Positions 1 to 11,189 of a DNA stretch of 64,000 nucleotides are shown here, piece by piece (position 1 is the first letter of the stretch; the number at the start of each line of letters is the position of its first letter). Location of the stretch: contig CM060953.1 of assembly GCA_030765055.1 (NCBI GenBank), positions 180,917,239-180,981,238 of the forward strand, in the 5' to 3' direction. Source of the stretch: Mantis religiosa. Its lineage: Eukaryota; Arthropoda; Insecta; Mantodea; Mantidae. A program made the translations under genes and the position numbers. The notes beneath the pieces are model-generated. The model saw only the letters and a program-made list of their open reading frames with translations, did not search any database and was not told the origin of the DNA.

Positions 1-336
1 CTGATATAAATAATTATATTACGCTTCGTGTTCAAATTGTAAATCTGAAACAGGTTTCTTTAGTTCGAGCAGTGTAAAGTGAGTAACTATTATTGTGTGA
101 ATGTTTCTTCCCCGTCACCCTCTCTACCAGGGGTATAGGTACAAAAGATTTGCTGAAGGTCGAGGTCCTAAGTTACACACCCCCACGCACACCTGGCCAT
201 ACGTCATGAAATGAAGTTTAGGTTCGTATAGGGCTAAAATGCATTGGCAGAGCTCACAGCTGGATAAACTTTCAGTGCAACAAAACCTCCCAATTTTCTC
301 TAAATGAATGTACTACTTTATCTGGGAAAAGTGTGA
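1..336. other. No feature recognised
   Basis: AT-rich DNA before the first LINE. No coding frame, SINE body or terminal repeat was seen. Confidence 0.5.
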
Positions 337-1773
337 AAAGATACCACGAAACTCAATGCTAAATACAAACAACGGCTTTCTTCACTGCAATATGCTCTTG
401 TTCAACATGTCAATAACTGTGCCTTACCGGAAGACTGGAAAACAGCTATTATAGTTCCGATTTATAAAGGGGGTAATAAAACAGAAATAAATAATTATCG
501 GCCAGTTAGTCTAACTTCAGTAGTATGTAAATTAATGGAGCATTTAATTGCAGAATATATACGAGAGGAGTTAGAAAATAAAAAGTGGTTTAATGAAGCG
601 CAACATGGATTTAGACCTGGGTATTCGTGCGAAAGTCAAATTACTTCATTATTTCAAGATTTGGCAGATGAGGTAGATGCAGGGGGAAGAACTGATGCAG
701 TGGTAATTGACTTTTCTAAAGCTTTTGATGTAGTGCCACATAGTTTACTTATTTGTAAGCTAGCTAATACAGGAATTGACAAACGCGTAGTATTATGGGT
801 TAAACAGTTTTTGAAAGGGAGAACGCAAAAAGTTAAAGTAGGTAAAGAACTGTCCGATAGGGGAATCGTAAGTTCGGGTGTGCCGCAAGGCTCAGTACTA
901 GGACCTTTACTGTTTCTCGTTTTTGTTAATGACATTGCTGTTAATATTAACTGCCAGATAAGGTTGTTTGCAGACGATTGTATCATTTATAATAAAATTC
1001 GGAATACAGTGCATGAAACCGCTCTTCAGGATGATTTAAATGAAATCTGTAATTGGGCTGCGGCTAACAAAATGTCAATTAATGCCAAGAAAAGTAAGTC
1101 CAATGTTTTTAGTAGAATTAAGGGCAAAAGTATTGTTAACTATCACATGGGAGGGGTGCAAATTCCACAGGTGGACAGCTGCAAATACTTGGGAGTGTAC
1201 CTGGCAAGTAATGCTGGATGGGACGAACAAGTAAATTCCACATCTAGGAATGCGTGGAAGGCATTACATTTCGTAATGAGAATATTGAAAAAGGGGAGCG
1301 CTAGGTCCAGGGAAATTGCCTACAAGGCCTTAGTGCGGCCGGTTATGGAATATGGAGTAGCATGCTGGGACCCGTATAGAGCTAATCAAATCGATCCATT
1401 AGAAAAAATACAGAAGAGGGCAATAAAATTCATAAAAAGAGGCAAGTATTTTGGGCCTATAAAAGGAGATGAGACTAAATGGGAGGAATTAAGAATTAGG
1501 CGTAAAAAACATAGGTTGGTAGCATTATTCAAAGCTAATGCTGGTGTAAAGGCATGGGTGGACGTTAGTGTAAGGTTAGATAATCCGGATTATTATGGAC
1601 GAAACGATCATAGGTATAAAATTAAGGGTAGAAGATACAGAACCGACGTAGGAAAATTTTCTTTTGTTAATAGAACCATTGAAGAATGGAATGAATTGCC
1701 TGTAGCAGTCTTTCAGGGCTGTCCCCTGACGCTAAAGAAATTTAGAAAAAAATCTAGATGGTTTATAGTTTAA
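337..1773 (+). CDS. Reverse transcriptase, C-terminal part of LINE ORF2 (5' partial)
   Basis: The ORF2 protein copies its own RNA at a nicked chromosomal target. Only the RT domain and the C-terminal region remain; the endonuclease is lost by 5' truncation. Counting from the internal ATG at 535 (412 codons), motif A is DFSKAFD at about 59-65, the GVPQGSVLGP motif is near 115, and the catalytic FADD box is at 145-148. The C-terminal half has the region LEKIQKRAIKFI common in CR1/L2-type proteins and ends in KKFRKKSRWFIV. There is no internal stop, so this copy is fairly young, but without a 5' end it cannot be autonomous. The ATG at 535 lies inside the domain and is not the natural start. The 27.3 kb copy is frameshifted. 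Confidence 0.85.
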   Translation, partial: KDTTKLNAKYKQRLSSLQYALVQHVNNCALPEDWKTAIIVPIYKGGNKTEINNYRPVSLTSVVCKLMEHLIAEYIREELENKKWFNEAQHGFRPGYSCESQITSLFQDLADEVDAGGRTDAVVIDFSKAFDVVPHSLLICKLANTGIDKRVVLWVKQFLKGRTQKVKVGKELSDRGIVSSGVPQGSVLGPLLFLVFVNDIAVNINCQIRLFADDCIIYNKIRNTVHETALQDDLNEICNWAAANKMSINAKKSKSNVFSRIKGKSIVNYHMGGVQIPQVDSCKYLGVYLASNAGWDEQVNSTSRNAWKALHFVMRILKKGSARSREIAYKALVRPVMEYGVACWDPYRANQIDPLEKIQKRAIKFIKRGKYFGPIKGDETKWEELRIRRKKHRLVALFKANAGVKAWVDVSVRLDNPDYYGRNDHRYKIKGRRYRTDVGKFSFVNRTIEEWNELPVAVFQGCPLTLKKFRKKSRWFIV

Positions 1774-1967
1774 CTTTTAAATTATAATTGTATGTAATAT
1801 GTAAATAGAGAAGTAATTAGATATGGTTTAAGTGACTAAAGTAAAATAATATCATGTTTGTATTGTTTATTGTGTTATTGTTGTAAATCGAGTATTTGTA
1901 ATTTGATCTGCATTCTTAACTCTGCCACCGGGTAGTACCCAATTGCAGTGAATAAATACATACATAT
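337..1967 (+). mobile_element. 5'-truncated CR1/L2-like non-LTR retrotransposon
   Basis: A LINE copy holding the reverse transcriptase part of ORF2, a 3' UTR and a short (ACAT)n tail near 1957-1967. The open frame runs upstream of the first ATG to about 337 (stop TGA at 334-336) and includes the conserved stretch EDWKTAIIVPIYKGG and NNYRPVSLTS, so the 5' end is a truncation and not a start codon. A second copy with the same 3' UTR and tail lies inverted at 27344-28116. The clade assignment (CR1/L2-like) is inferred from motif style and the microsatellite tail. Confidence 0.85.
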
Positions 1968-1970
1968 AGT

Positions 1971-2170
1971 CCACCTCATGTTCCAGAAGTCCCGATTTCG
2001 ACTCTTGGTTAGGTTGGGTTACATAGATAAGTTTTTTCCTAGGTTTTCCCTTATCCTGAAAGATGAATGTCGGGTAACTGTAAGCTCTATGGGCTCTGAC
2101 TTCATTTGAGCATCATTTCTTTCATCGGGCGGCATTACCTAATTATGGAGGATATAAACTAAAAAAAAAC
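1971..2170 (+). repeat. S1 tRNA-derived SINE, degenerate
   Basis: Matches the S1 pattern from the B-box region (CCCGATTTCGACTC) through the motif TTATCCTGAAAGATGAATGT to a tail near GAGGATATAAACT and an A-run. The A-box half is missing. It abuts the LINE tail. Confidence 0.8.
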
Positions 2171-2269
2171 TGCAATATATTTTAATCAAATCAGAAGAAT
2201 TGTGTTGTGATTATTCTAAGAATATGATTTATCCGGCAGTTCTTTTGATAACAAACTGATACAGTTTGC

Positions 2270-2600
2270 AATATTTGATAACTCCAAAGTTGCACTACAA
2301 CGTACCACACCCCGACTGCTGGGTATTCGAAACACGTCCAGACAGCTGAGCAGTTTTCCCGCCACTGGTGAAGGCAGCTGCTGCAACAGCAGCCTGTTGC
2401 TGTTCTTTGTCCTTTCTTTTGGAGGCCGCACGTGGAAGTGAGCCGGGCCCAGAAAGAGACGGAGAAACAAACCAAGGCCGCAGCGCAGATATCGTTTTCT
2501 TGAGGGCGTATCCCGTTCCAGACCTTACTTCGTCTTCCGACATCCACGTTGTGTCAGGTTCAGCAACTTCTGTGACGGCTGTGCCTTTCGGAATACTAAG
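2270..2600 (-). other. Unidentified coding-like block (possible exon or retrocopy)
   Basis: A GC-richer island in AT-rich surroundings. On the minus strand a frame is open from about 2600 to 2295, with an internal ATG at 2543. It begins SIPKGTAVTEVAEPDTTW before that ATG and is rich in K, Q and A further on (KRKDKEQQQAAVAAAA). I do not recognise the protein. The composition resembles the N-terminus of a low-complexity nuclear protein, but it could equally be an exon, a processed pseudogene or chance. No splice sites or polyA tail were established. Confidence 0.3.
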
Positions 2601-3099
2601 TAATGTCCTAGAGACGCAACGATTTCAATCCGGGACTGGCAATTACATCCTATGGCTATTTAACAAACCATTGTCAATGAAAATCTTAAAAATGTACCGC
2701 GGCAAAACTCAACAATGAAAAGTTAGTTAAATGTCAATACTAACTTCATTGTCTTCTCAAGATGTGATAACAATATTTTCAAGGAAATCTCTCCACCTTA
2801 ACCTGCATTTTACATGGAAATTTTTTTTTCTTGTGACTCCAAGAATTTTTTTATTAAAATACATTTTTTATATATTTGCACGGCAAATAAAATGTATAAT
2901 TTTGAATTTTCTGAAAATAAGCTCTAGGGTACTCTTTCCTGAATGAATTTTGAGATAGACAAGCTTTTGCTGGAAAAAACAAAACAATTAAATCTTGTTA
3001 AATTTTTTTTCAATTTGATACATTTTTTCCTACTTAGCGATTTCAGAGATATTCTTTGTTCAATTGAGATATTAGGCTGATAGGCTAACACCCTTTTCC
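2601..3099. other. No feature recognised
   Basis: AT-rich sequence with T-runs. The open frames here are low-complexity and look like chance. Confidence 0.4.
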
Positions 3100-3298
3100 T
3101 TGCCTCACGTTCAAGAGGTCCCGAGTTCTAAACTCGGTCAGGGTGAGTTGCCTGGATAAGGTTTTTTCCGGGATTTTCCCTTCTCCTAAAAGACGAATGT
3201 CGGGTAACTCTAATCTGTATGGACCCTGGGCTCATTTGAGCATCATTTCACCTATTCCATTCATCGCCCGATATGACAACGTTGGAGGACGTAAATTA

Positions 3299-3333
<35 letters not shown>
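3100..3333 (+). repeat. S1 SINE with A34 tail
   Basis: Starts within the tRNA-like part (TGCCTCACGTTCAAGAGG), runs through the S1 body and ends GGAGGACGTAAATTAC followed by 34 uninterrupted A at 3300-3333. The long pure A tail suggests a comparatively recent insertion. Confidence 0.9.
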
Positions 3334-3339
<6 letters not shown>

Positions 3340-3373
3340 GAGTTTATAACCACCTAAGTATATACAATAACCA

Positions 3374-3607
3374 CCCGCCTCGGTAGCGTAGGTGGTAGCG
3401 TGTCTACGTCACGTTCAAGAGGTCCCGAGTTCGAATCTCGGTTAGGTTGAGTTATCTGGATAAGGTTTCTTTCTTCTTCCTGAGTTTTTCCTTATCTTGA
3501 AAGATGAATATCTGCTAACTCTAGGCTCAATGGAGCCTGGCCTTATTTGAGCATCACTTCACCCATTTCAATCATCGCCCTATATGAGTACGTTGAAGGA
3601 CGTACTG
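3374..3607 (+). repeat. S1 SINE, near full length
   Basis: Complete tRNA-like head: an A-box region GGTAGCGTAGGTGGTAGCG and a B-box region GAGTTCGAATCTCGG, the two internal RNA polymerase III promoter boxes expected of a tRNA-derived SINE. The body and the end motif follow. It lies 40 bp after another S1 in the same orientation. Confidence 0.9.
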
Positions 3608-3920
3608 CCTGCCCATCACAAGAAGGCAAGTGCGGCCTGAAGATGGAGAGGGGCTTGAACTGTTTATCTTCTCTAGTAATGGATCTGTTTACTACGAAAT
3701 GAGCATATGAGTCACACATGCTGCCAGATCTAATGCTCGTTTCAGTAAATTCAGTGATAGGTATTGTGACTTGTTGGTTCGTAGAATTAAAAGTCCAGTT
3801 TGCAGAAATTCCAAAATGCTCTTTATTGCCGCAGAAACACACTTTGGTCAGCCCTTACAATAGTTAATGCCAGAGGTTCTACTCCCATTAGTCCTGGACC
3901 CGTAGGACCAAGGACCCTGG

Positions 3921-3922
<2 letters not shown>
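3608..3922. other. No feature recognised
   Basis: Unique-looking sequence between an S1 SINE and a (TA)n tract. No gene was recognised. Confidence 0.4.

Positions 3923-4001
<79 letters not shown>
3923..4001. repeat. (TA)n microsatellite, tail of a LINE
   Basis: About 39 TA units without interruption, directly adjoining the 3' hairpin of the minus-strand element at 4002-4900, so it is that element's 3' tail. The related copy at 16287-16653 has a short TA tail in the same place. Confidence 0.95.
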
Positions 4002-4003
<2 letters not shown>

Positions 4004-4900
4004 GCGCTCAACTACGGCGGTCATCAGCGCCCTTTAGAAAACTAGTCATGGCAAAAGCCAGATATAAAACTTTCTAAAAACTATACAAGTGTAACAAAAC
4101 CTATTAAAAATACACGTACATAAAAAACATCAATCAAAACCTACTAAAATTTTCGTTTACTAAATCCTAAACTCTTAACTAGACAAGAATCTAAAAACCT
4201 TCTCCACGGGTCTCCACGCACGGCCTACGCGTGGGTGGGCCTGTTGACCGTCTCCCTCAACCACGAAGAGGAGCCCACACGAGGGAGACTGTTGGCTCGG
4301 GACCCCGGGTGCGCCAAACCCGTACCTACCGAAGTAGGCCCCTGGGGGGGGGGGACCAGGGAGTTACCGAGCTGTCTCAAAAGGGCCCCAGCGCCTCCGT
4401 GGAGCTTTCCATAGGGCAAGACCTAGAGACTAACAAGCCCCCCATCTGGTCCAGTGGACTCAAGACGGGATGGAAGTGGATACGCCACTTACGCGCGACA
4501 ACCCCAAAATGGGAAGGCTACCGATATGACTACGGCGGGCCGCCTGGTGATCTAGCACACCTTCTACTAGCTGTTCTGGCTAGTACGCGGGAATATTAAT
4601 GGCTTCCCTCAACCCCGACCAGAGACGTACCCGATCTCCCACGGGTAATTGGGAACCACTGCCCCCTCGAGTCCAACCCAATTCGAACAACTCCCATACA
4701 GAGAGGAGCTCGGCAGTTCGGCCCGAGGTTCCTCTGGTAACTTTAGAGGTACCACGAGTGCTAGGAGTCCGCAGCGCCCGCACCACAGCGGCTGAAGGGG
4801 ACGGATCACAAACAAAGAGTTCATTTTCAAAACATAGCTGCACGCCGACGATTCTCAAGTTCCGATTACCACCCCCCCTCTCGTCACTGGCGATTCGCTG
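3923..4900 (-). mobile_element. 3' region of a non-LTR element with terminal hairpin and (TA)n tail
   Basis: Read on the minus strand, a GC-rich stretch (about 4870 to 4200) leads into an AT-rich UTR (about 4190 to 4035), then a hairpin with perfect 7 bp arms (GGGCGCT 4002-4008, AGCGCCC 4026-4032), then (TA)n. A 5'-truncated second copy at 16287-16653 confirms it as one transposable unit. The GC-rich part has open frames on both strands but no motif I recognise, so I do not call a protein. The boundary near 4900 is approximate. Assignment to a LINE-mobilised element rests on 3' tail position, 5' truncation and target duplication in the second copy. The clade is not determined. Confidence 0.7.
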
Positions 4901-5189
4901 CTTCTTTTATAGCTCCGCTTACTGTTCGAGAAATTACTGGTATTTTCTGTAACAAACAAGACGGCACTAGAACCTTCCAGTTATCTTTACCTGTTTCCGC
5001 AAGCCTTTTATCTCCGCGTTGCACTCTCTTTGGGTGCGCCGGCCGTAATAATGCTCGCGATCTTATTAATGTATGGGGGAGTGTATTTTACATGAACCTG
5101 GCAACGTTATCATTTCCGCTAGGCGAACATAAACACAGCAAAATTTATTATGCTATACATTTCTCTGCCTTGCCTTCTTGTGTAGGGTG
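4901..5189. other. No feature recognised
   Basis: Sequence between the GC-rich element and an S3 SINE. Nothing was identified. Confidence 0.4.
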
Positions 5190-5352
5190 AGAATTGGTGG
5201 AATGATGGCGAGGCAAACCGGAAATCCCGGAGAAAACCCGTCCCTGCGCCGTGTTGTCCACCTTTAAATCTTCAATGCGGTTGACTGGGATCGAACCCAG
5301 GCCACGTTGGTGAGAGTTAAGCAGTCTAATCGCTCGGCCACGGCGCGGCCAA
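5190..5352 (-). repeat. S3 SINE (tRNA-Glu-like head), diverged
   Basis: The reverse complement begins GGCCGCGCCGTGGCCGAGCG and contains GGGTTCGATCCCAGTC; the distal part matches the GGAGAAAACCC and TGTCCACC segments of the better copies at 18937-19174 and 42608-42850. Its structure is SINE and not a tRNA gene. Confidence 0.8.
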
Positions 5353-6231
5353 GTTTAGTATTCTCACTAGAAGTATTTTTAATTATTCACGAATGCTTGC
5401 ATCTCTTAATTGGTTTGAATTTTCAAATTATTTAACTTTTCTGCTGTGGTAATTCAATCTGACTCGCTTAACCCACTTTATTTTACAACATAATATATTC
5501 TGAAAGTTTATTTTACTAACAAATAAGCAAGAATGTTTTATAAGAGTGACTCATCTTCATATCAGTCAAGATATAGTTTCAAAATAATAGCGAATAAGCG
5601 ATTAAAATATAATTGATTGAAAAATTCGTGCCATTGATAAGGATATCTCCGTAGAGGTTAATGATTCGAAAAAACAGATGAACATTGTGCTTTTAACATA
5701 TGTGTATTGGCATAGGAGCTCTTGCTATAATTATATTTCCACAGCAATAGATATGGAGTAAAAACCGAACTTGATGAAAACACATGACGTCATTAACTAG
5801 CCTTCTATTACACACGATTACACATATACTACTTAAAATATGCAGATTATCTGTAGTTTACTAATAAAACGGCTAGAAACTTTAATTAGAAGTAAATAGT
5901 AATATGAATAGTGAAATAAAAGACGGTAGCGCTTCGTTTTGTGTCCGGTGTCATTTTACACCTTTTCTGCATTCATGCGATGTTTCTACGAGAGCTGTTA
6001 GCTTGGTGAGGGATGATAAAGGTGAAATAGTGTAGCATTCTAAAGGCAAGCTGTTAAAAGGGCTAGGAAAGAATTCTGTTGAATATTCATTTACAAACTA
6101 ACGTTATTCTGTCGTTGAATAACATCGTTATTTTTCGAGTTAAGAGCGCACAAGGAACTGGAAGCATTTCCAACACCAGAAAAGAAATGGAAACAGATGA
6201 ACGTCAGAAAACCAGAAATAACGAAAATTGT
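5353..6231. other. AT-rich, no gene recognised
   Basis: No coding frame of note. One isolated TGACGTCA palindrome lies at 5785-5792, without other promoter elements that I can see. Confidence 0.4.
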
Positions 6232-6442
6232 GCCCGCCCTATAGCGTAGGTAGTAGCGTGACTGCCTCACGTTCAAGAAGTTCTGAGTTCTAATCTGGAT
6301 CAGGACGAGTTATTTAGATAAGGTTTTCCCGGGATTTTTCTTTATCCTGAAAAATGAATGTTTGGTAACTCTAAGCTCTATGGACCCTGGGCTCATTTGA
6401 GTATGATTTCACCTATTTCATTCATCGTCTGATATGACAACG
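6232..6442 (+). repeat. S1 SINE, interrupted or abutted by an S2 SINE
   Basis: Begins GCCCGCC and reads TAGCGTAGGTAGTAGCG through the S1 body to GATATGACAACG, then switches to minus-strand S2 sequence at about 6443. A separate S1 3' half resumes after the S2 piece. Confidence 0.85.
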
Positions 6443-6575
6443 AAAGGGTAGAGCCAGACTGAAAAATTCAATGCCATAGCCGGGATTTGAACCACGGATC
6501 TTCTGGTTTCCGTCCAGCCGCTCTGGCCAACGTGTCAACATGACATTAAATTTTCCAACTGAGTCATTTTTCTTT
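6443..6575 (-). repeat. S2 SINE piece
   Basis: Contains GCCGGGATTTGAACCACGGA, the reverse complement of the S2 B-box region, flanked by GAGCCAGACTGAAAAATTC. The tail beyond GAGCCAGACTG is missing. Confidence 0.8.
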
Positions 6576-6692
6576 GTTTGAATATCAAGTAACTCTAAGC
6601 TCTATGGAGCTTGGGCTCATTTGAGTATGATTTCACCCATTTAATTTGTCGTCCGATATGACAACGTTGGAGAATGATAATTTAGAAAAATT
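6576..6692 (+). repeat. S1 SINE, 3' half
   Basis: Matches S1 from AAGTAACTCTAAGCTCTATG to CAACGTTGGAGAATG. It repeats bases already present in the S1 before the S2 piece, so it is a second S1 copy and not the other half of the first. Confidence 0.8.
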
Positions 6693-8340
6693 GTTAATAT
6701 AAATAGTGGTTTGGGATGCTTTTTCTTGGAAATCCTGTCACATTTTGGGCGGATGGTGAACTTAATAATCATTTTGATACTTATGGGAGACACACATGCA
6801 CTAAGCTTTTTGGAAATAGTTTTTTGGGGAGGGTTTAGGGGAATGGCAAAACATCTAAATGAATTTTTGGATAGAATATTTCCTCTACTCCGTGTAAATA
6901 TGCGGCAGAGAGAACAAATTAAATGTTATTTATGTTTTCTGGGGTTTTCCTTGATGTCAGTATATATTTTTGCTGGTTCACTTCCATTTGGCATATAGAA
7001 GTTTCCTTCCGCAAGAATGGTGAATGCAGTAAACAAATCCTCCAGTGGTGGCTGCCGGTGTCAGTGGCAACACAGACTTGCTACTTCACTTTCGCCGAGG
7101 GTGGGTAGGATCAACTAACACATAGGGTAGGTAAGAGGAGCCCTACTGGTCGAGAAGCCCTGGTGTTGGAATTGAAATCCCAGTAGTGCGGATATGCTCT
7201 AACGTGGGTTTTCCCAGTTAAGAAGAATTTTGTTCAGCATCAACTAAAAAATTACAGATCGCAAACTTTATGGTCACTTTCATGTTTCATGGGTTTTCCT
7301 GTATTGTTTCGATAATTTGTAGTTCATTTGTTTCCTTTATGCATTGTGAAACAAAAGAAAGCGCCACTTAGGTTGGCAAGGAATAACGTCAGCAGTGGTG
7401 GCGATTAGAGGTAAGAGTCCATTTAGGCATACAAGTTTACCTCTTACAAGGAGTAATGAAGTTGCATACATGTTGAATTGTTGATTGCGGCGAGGACATT
7501 AATAAGAAAGTTGTTTGAAAATTCGCTTCCTACAAGTTAGAATTAATTCTTCTAGAAACATTGCTGATATAAACTTTGGCAGCTGGCTTCGTTACGTAAT
7601 TCTGTTAATATTAAACCATCATTTTACAGTATTTAGGAAACGGCTCTTGGTTTGACAACAGTGTTTCCTTCTTTCGAATCTGTTTACCTTTAGGAAATGA
7701 GAAATGTTTGCCTCCCCCCCCCCCCCCCCCCCCAATAACTCGTTCTAAAATTGCAGCCTACACGCACAACGAAAGAAAACTATTAATTCAATATCGGTGA
7801 CACAGTAAACGTTCCACTAAAGATAAACTGTCACCAAAGATGTTTACCATAAGGGTGACGTTATCTCCCTAAGTTTATTTTGCCCACATGCAGCAACGCA
7901 GCAGATTTGGTGCACAGACCCCACATAAAGCAGAGATGATGTCATCAAACTTTCAAGTGAATTCAGGTAATATGAGCATAGTGTTAACGCATTGGCCTGC
8001 AGCCATCAAGTCCTGGACTGCCAAACCTACAACGCTCTCCCTAACTTAATGTACTTCCAAATTGTGTCGTACTTGTCACACTGCATGGAATGGAATGCTT
8101 AAGGACGACTGAAATGTCATGAACATGTTCAAAAAAATCAATTTTCCACTTTTTAGTCTATAAAATAGTGTAAGCCTTCCTGAATCCAAAGAATGCTTAG
8201 TTAGCATCCGCAAGCCATTTTTAAATGCTCTAATCTAGTTTGAAAGTTACGTGAATGCTAGTGTTAGATATGAATTCTGATTCTTTGTCCTTGTTTTCTC
8301 GTTAACAAAAACATTATTTTTCCCTAGTGTATATGACAGA
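6693..8340. other. No gene recognised
   Basis: A run of about 20 C lies at roughly 7714-7733. The open frames at 6711-6998 and 6923-7108 match nothing I know and look like chance. Possible old repeats could not be identified. Confidence 0.4.
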
Positions 8341-8960
8341 GGAAAATGTGAAACTCTTGTACCAAATTTTGTTTTGACACAATTTTTAAGTGGACATGGT
8401 AAATTTGGTGAATACTTATCACGCTTTCACTTAACATCCAACCCCGAGAGCATGTGTGGTGAAGAATTTCAAACTGTGGTTCATCTCCTTTTCTGTTGTC
8501 CCATTTTCTGGAGAGAAAGACAAGAATTAATATTCAAGCTAGACTCTCTAGGAACTGAATTTTCTGCTCCGCTCACATCTTTGCTAATGAAGCCACAACA
8601 GTATAAGTACTTCATGATGTTTATAAACTCAGTCTTTAAACGTCTGAAATAGTTTAAATTAATATTCATCAGATAACATATTTTCTTCCTTCTAGTATTT
8701 AAAATGTTTTTTTTTTTTTTTTTTTTGTTAAAATTGTGTATTTTTATGTATCAACTCTAATATACCACTTTCATGATGTTTATAAACTCAGTGTTTAAAC
8801 GTCTGAAATAGTTTAAATTAATATGCATCAGATTATAACATATTTTCTTCCTTCTAGTATTTAAAATATTTTTGTTAAAATTGTGTATTTTTATGTATCA
8901 ACTATAACCCTAATATACCACTGTGTAAAATAGAGTTCATAAATCTGGATAAATAAAAAA
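8341..8960 (+). mobile_element. Non-LTR retrotransposon 3' end with duplicated 3' UTR
   Basis: Carries the C-terminal coding end of a LINE (8374-8652) followed by its 3' UTR. About 159 bp of the UTR is duplicated in tandem: the unit starting at 8611 (TTCATGATGTTTATAAACTC) recurs at 8770. The first unit contains a T-run that the second has in shortened form. Confidence 0.7.
8374..8652 (+). pseudogene. C-terminal fragment of LINE ORF2 protein
   Basis: A 92-codon open stretch reads TQFLSGHGKFGEYLSRFHL, then CGEEFQTVVHLLFCCPIFW. This spacing of GHG..Y..RF and C-G...T..H.LF.CP is typical of the region after the reverse transcriptase in jockey/R1-type LINE proteins, where a cysteine/histidine motif lies near the C-terminus. 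The RT and endonuclease are absent, so this is a 5'-truncated relic. The ATG is incidental. The clade is not resolved. Confidence 0.75.
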
Positions 8961-9515
8961 AATGAAAATTTCAGCATTTTTCATCATTTAAGATGCTCCT
9001 TGAGTCGCAGTTTTAGTGTTAGACTAAGGGAACTTGCTACACACGTTCATAGAGACATAGTTAATAGAAATTGCCCTGGGTTTTATTGTGAGATGCATTT
9101 TAAGTACACTTTCTTTACTTCAAAACACAAAAATTTCAAATGTTGGGCAAAAAAGCAATATTCATAGCTTTTAAATTTCTGGAGCCCAAAGTTATCGAGA
9201 CATGGAAACCTAGGGCAAATTAAACAAAAATTGATGTATTGGAAACCTGTTGTTAAAATATTCGACCAGAATTTAAGTTATTTTATCGCAAGGGATTTTT
9301 TAGGTGACGTAACCAAAAATAAATTTGACCATATTTTCCAGACTATCAAAGTAAAATCGATAAAAAATTTTGGCTGTATCATATTTACACTAAATTACAT
9401 CTGTGGTACAAATCTTTAAAAGCTAGCGTTATTAATTCAGGATTTCAAGTTTTCAGTCTCCATAAATGAGACAAGGACTAGGTAGCAGTAAGAATGTACG
9501 GTTTCTTTTTAAATG
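8961..9515. other. No feature recognised
   Basis: AT-rich sequence between a LINE end and an S1 SINE. Nothing was identified. Confidence 0.4.
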
Positions 9516-9712
9516 TATGCCCTCCAACGTTAAGTCATATCGGACGATGAATGAAATGATGCTCAAATAAGCCCAGGATTCACAGAGCTTAGATTTACCA
9601 GACATCCATCTTTCTGGAAGGAAGGAAAAAAAAACACCTTCTGGTCAACTCACCCTGACCGAGCTTCGAACTCGGGACCTTTTGAACGTGAGGCAGAGGC
9701 GGTGGTAATGTA
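9516..9712 (-). repeat. S1 SINE
   Basis: Reverse orientation: CCTCCAACGTTAAGTCATAT at the tail, then CACCCTGACCGAGCTTCGAA and GAACGTGAGGCAGA at the head. The A-box half is degraded. Confidence 0.85.
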
Positions 9713-10430
9713 CAGTTTGGACTACCAAATGAACATGAGGTTAGTGTGGTTATGTAGCGTCTTGGACTACTTTATAGGAAATTTTGCAACGGTTTTTAAA
9801 ACAATGCTTTCTCATGTTATTTCTGTTGATAGCTGCATTAAAAGCGCTCTACATCCTAAAGTTCATCACTAGTAATCTCAGATGTTAATAAAAAGAATGT
9901 GTCTGATATTCTTTCATTGTTTTCTACTCCGTACGGACTCTGTAATCTGATGTGGCGCCATCGTTGTAGAGTTATTGAAACTCAAAGGAAATACCGGCAA
10001 CCTGCTCCTCTTATTACGGTTGTAATACGATAAACAGTCACAAACAAAACAATGGCGTTTCTACATTAGAAATCAAGATGTTCTCTTCTGACAGTTGATA
10101 GTGACAGCAAAGTGTTGATTTAATAGATTTGCTCATAATGGGAAGTTTGAGAAGAAATACTAGAAGCAGTGAGGTTCGATTAGACTCGATTGATTTGCGT
10201 TCAGTGAGTTCACTAGAAGCCACAAAGTCTGTGAACATATCAAACAAGTGTTCAGTTTAATAGCATGTGCACTTGAATATTGAACACTAAAGAATATTAC
10301 ACACAAGCAATATGAAATAATGGGTTCTTCATTTAAAAACTAACGGTCCACAAGGCGTTTCGCCTCTCCCTCGACCTTGCACGATTCCTCACTACCAGCT
10401 GCCGTTGTGCGCGGGGCTAGCGATGTGTTG
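9713..10430. other. No feature recognised
   Basis: No protein motif or SINE body was seen. Confidence 0.4.
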
Positions 10431-11040
10431 TCCATTCGGCATTATTCACCGGTTTCTTTCATCAGTGAATAAACGGTTTAATTGATCCACAGCTTCTGTT
10501 CTTTCAGATAAGGCGTGGTTCCAGCTCTGTGGTCGTGTCAACACTCTTAATAGTCGGTAGTGACCTCTGAAAATACACATCGCGTTCAAGAAGTCCCTCA
10601 TTTTGATCGGAAAGTTGGAGTTTGGTGTGCTGTTAGAGCTACACACATAGTCGGCCCAACATTCTACCAGCAGAGAGGTACCGAAATGATATTTTGACCC
10701 CATTTTATCATGAACTGACAGAAGAAGAGAAACATTATGGGTGGTTTTAATAAAATTCTACTACTGCCCATACAGCAGAGGAGTCCATGAATAAAATTAG
10801 GGAAGTATTTGAAGAGAGAGGGATGAGTGCTGGAATATGGCCTTCGCTCCCCCGATCTAACTGTGTGATTTTTACTTGCAAGATAAAGTTTACGAGATAA
10901 GTCGTCATATTTGGAAGAACTAAAACAAAATATTAGAAATGAAATCGGAAACATTACAGTCGCCCAACTTAATCGCGTGAATCAGAATGTGTTCTCGGCT
11001 TGTTTAGCCGAGCGTGGACATTTGCAGCATCTTCTATAAG
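10431..11040 (+). pseudogene. Tc1/mariner-superfamily transposase relic
   Basis: In shifting plus-strand frames it reads SDKAWFQLCGRVN, then KVGVWCAVRATHIVGPTF, AHTAEESMNKIREVFEERG, RSPDLTVCDFYL and NRVNQNVFSACLAERGHLQH. This is the order of a DDE-type transposase of the IS630/Tc1/mariner group that cuts and pastes its own DNA. The last acidic site survives in SPDLTVCD. The expected QQDGAT box with the second acidic residue is destroyed (the sequence gives NKILL or nearby frames). Several frameshifts make it non-functional. It is the same kind of protein as the relic at 42230-42960. Terminal repeats were not found. Confidence 0.7.
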
Positions 11041-11189
11041 GTACATGCTTTATGCGCGAAGTCTAAGTAGGAGCAAGGCCGGTTGTGACACACTCAATCG
11101 TGCACAGACGAAATACCGTGCGCCCGTTAGGTGTTAAATGAAATATGATACAAAATTAAACACTCCTCTACAGGTTAGCTCACTTTTTG

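Noticed and set aside
654..986. 110-codon frame antisense to the LINE reverse transcriptase
   Set aside because: A shadow of the RT coding sequence on the other strand.
4225..4952. GC-rich open frames on both strands (up to 122 codons)
   Set aside because: No motif, overlapping frames on opposite strands, and position in the 3' region of a repeat known from a second copy, so no protein is called.
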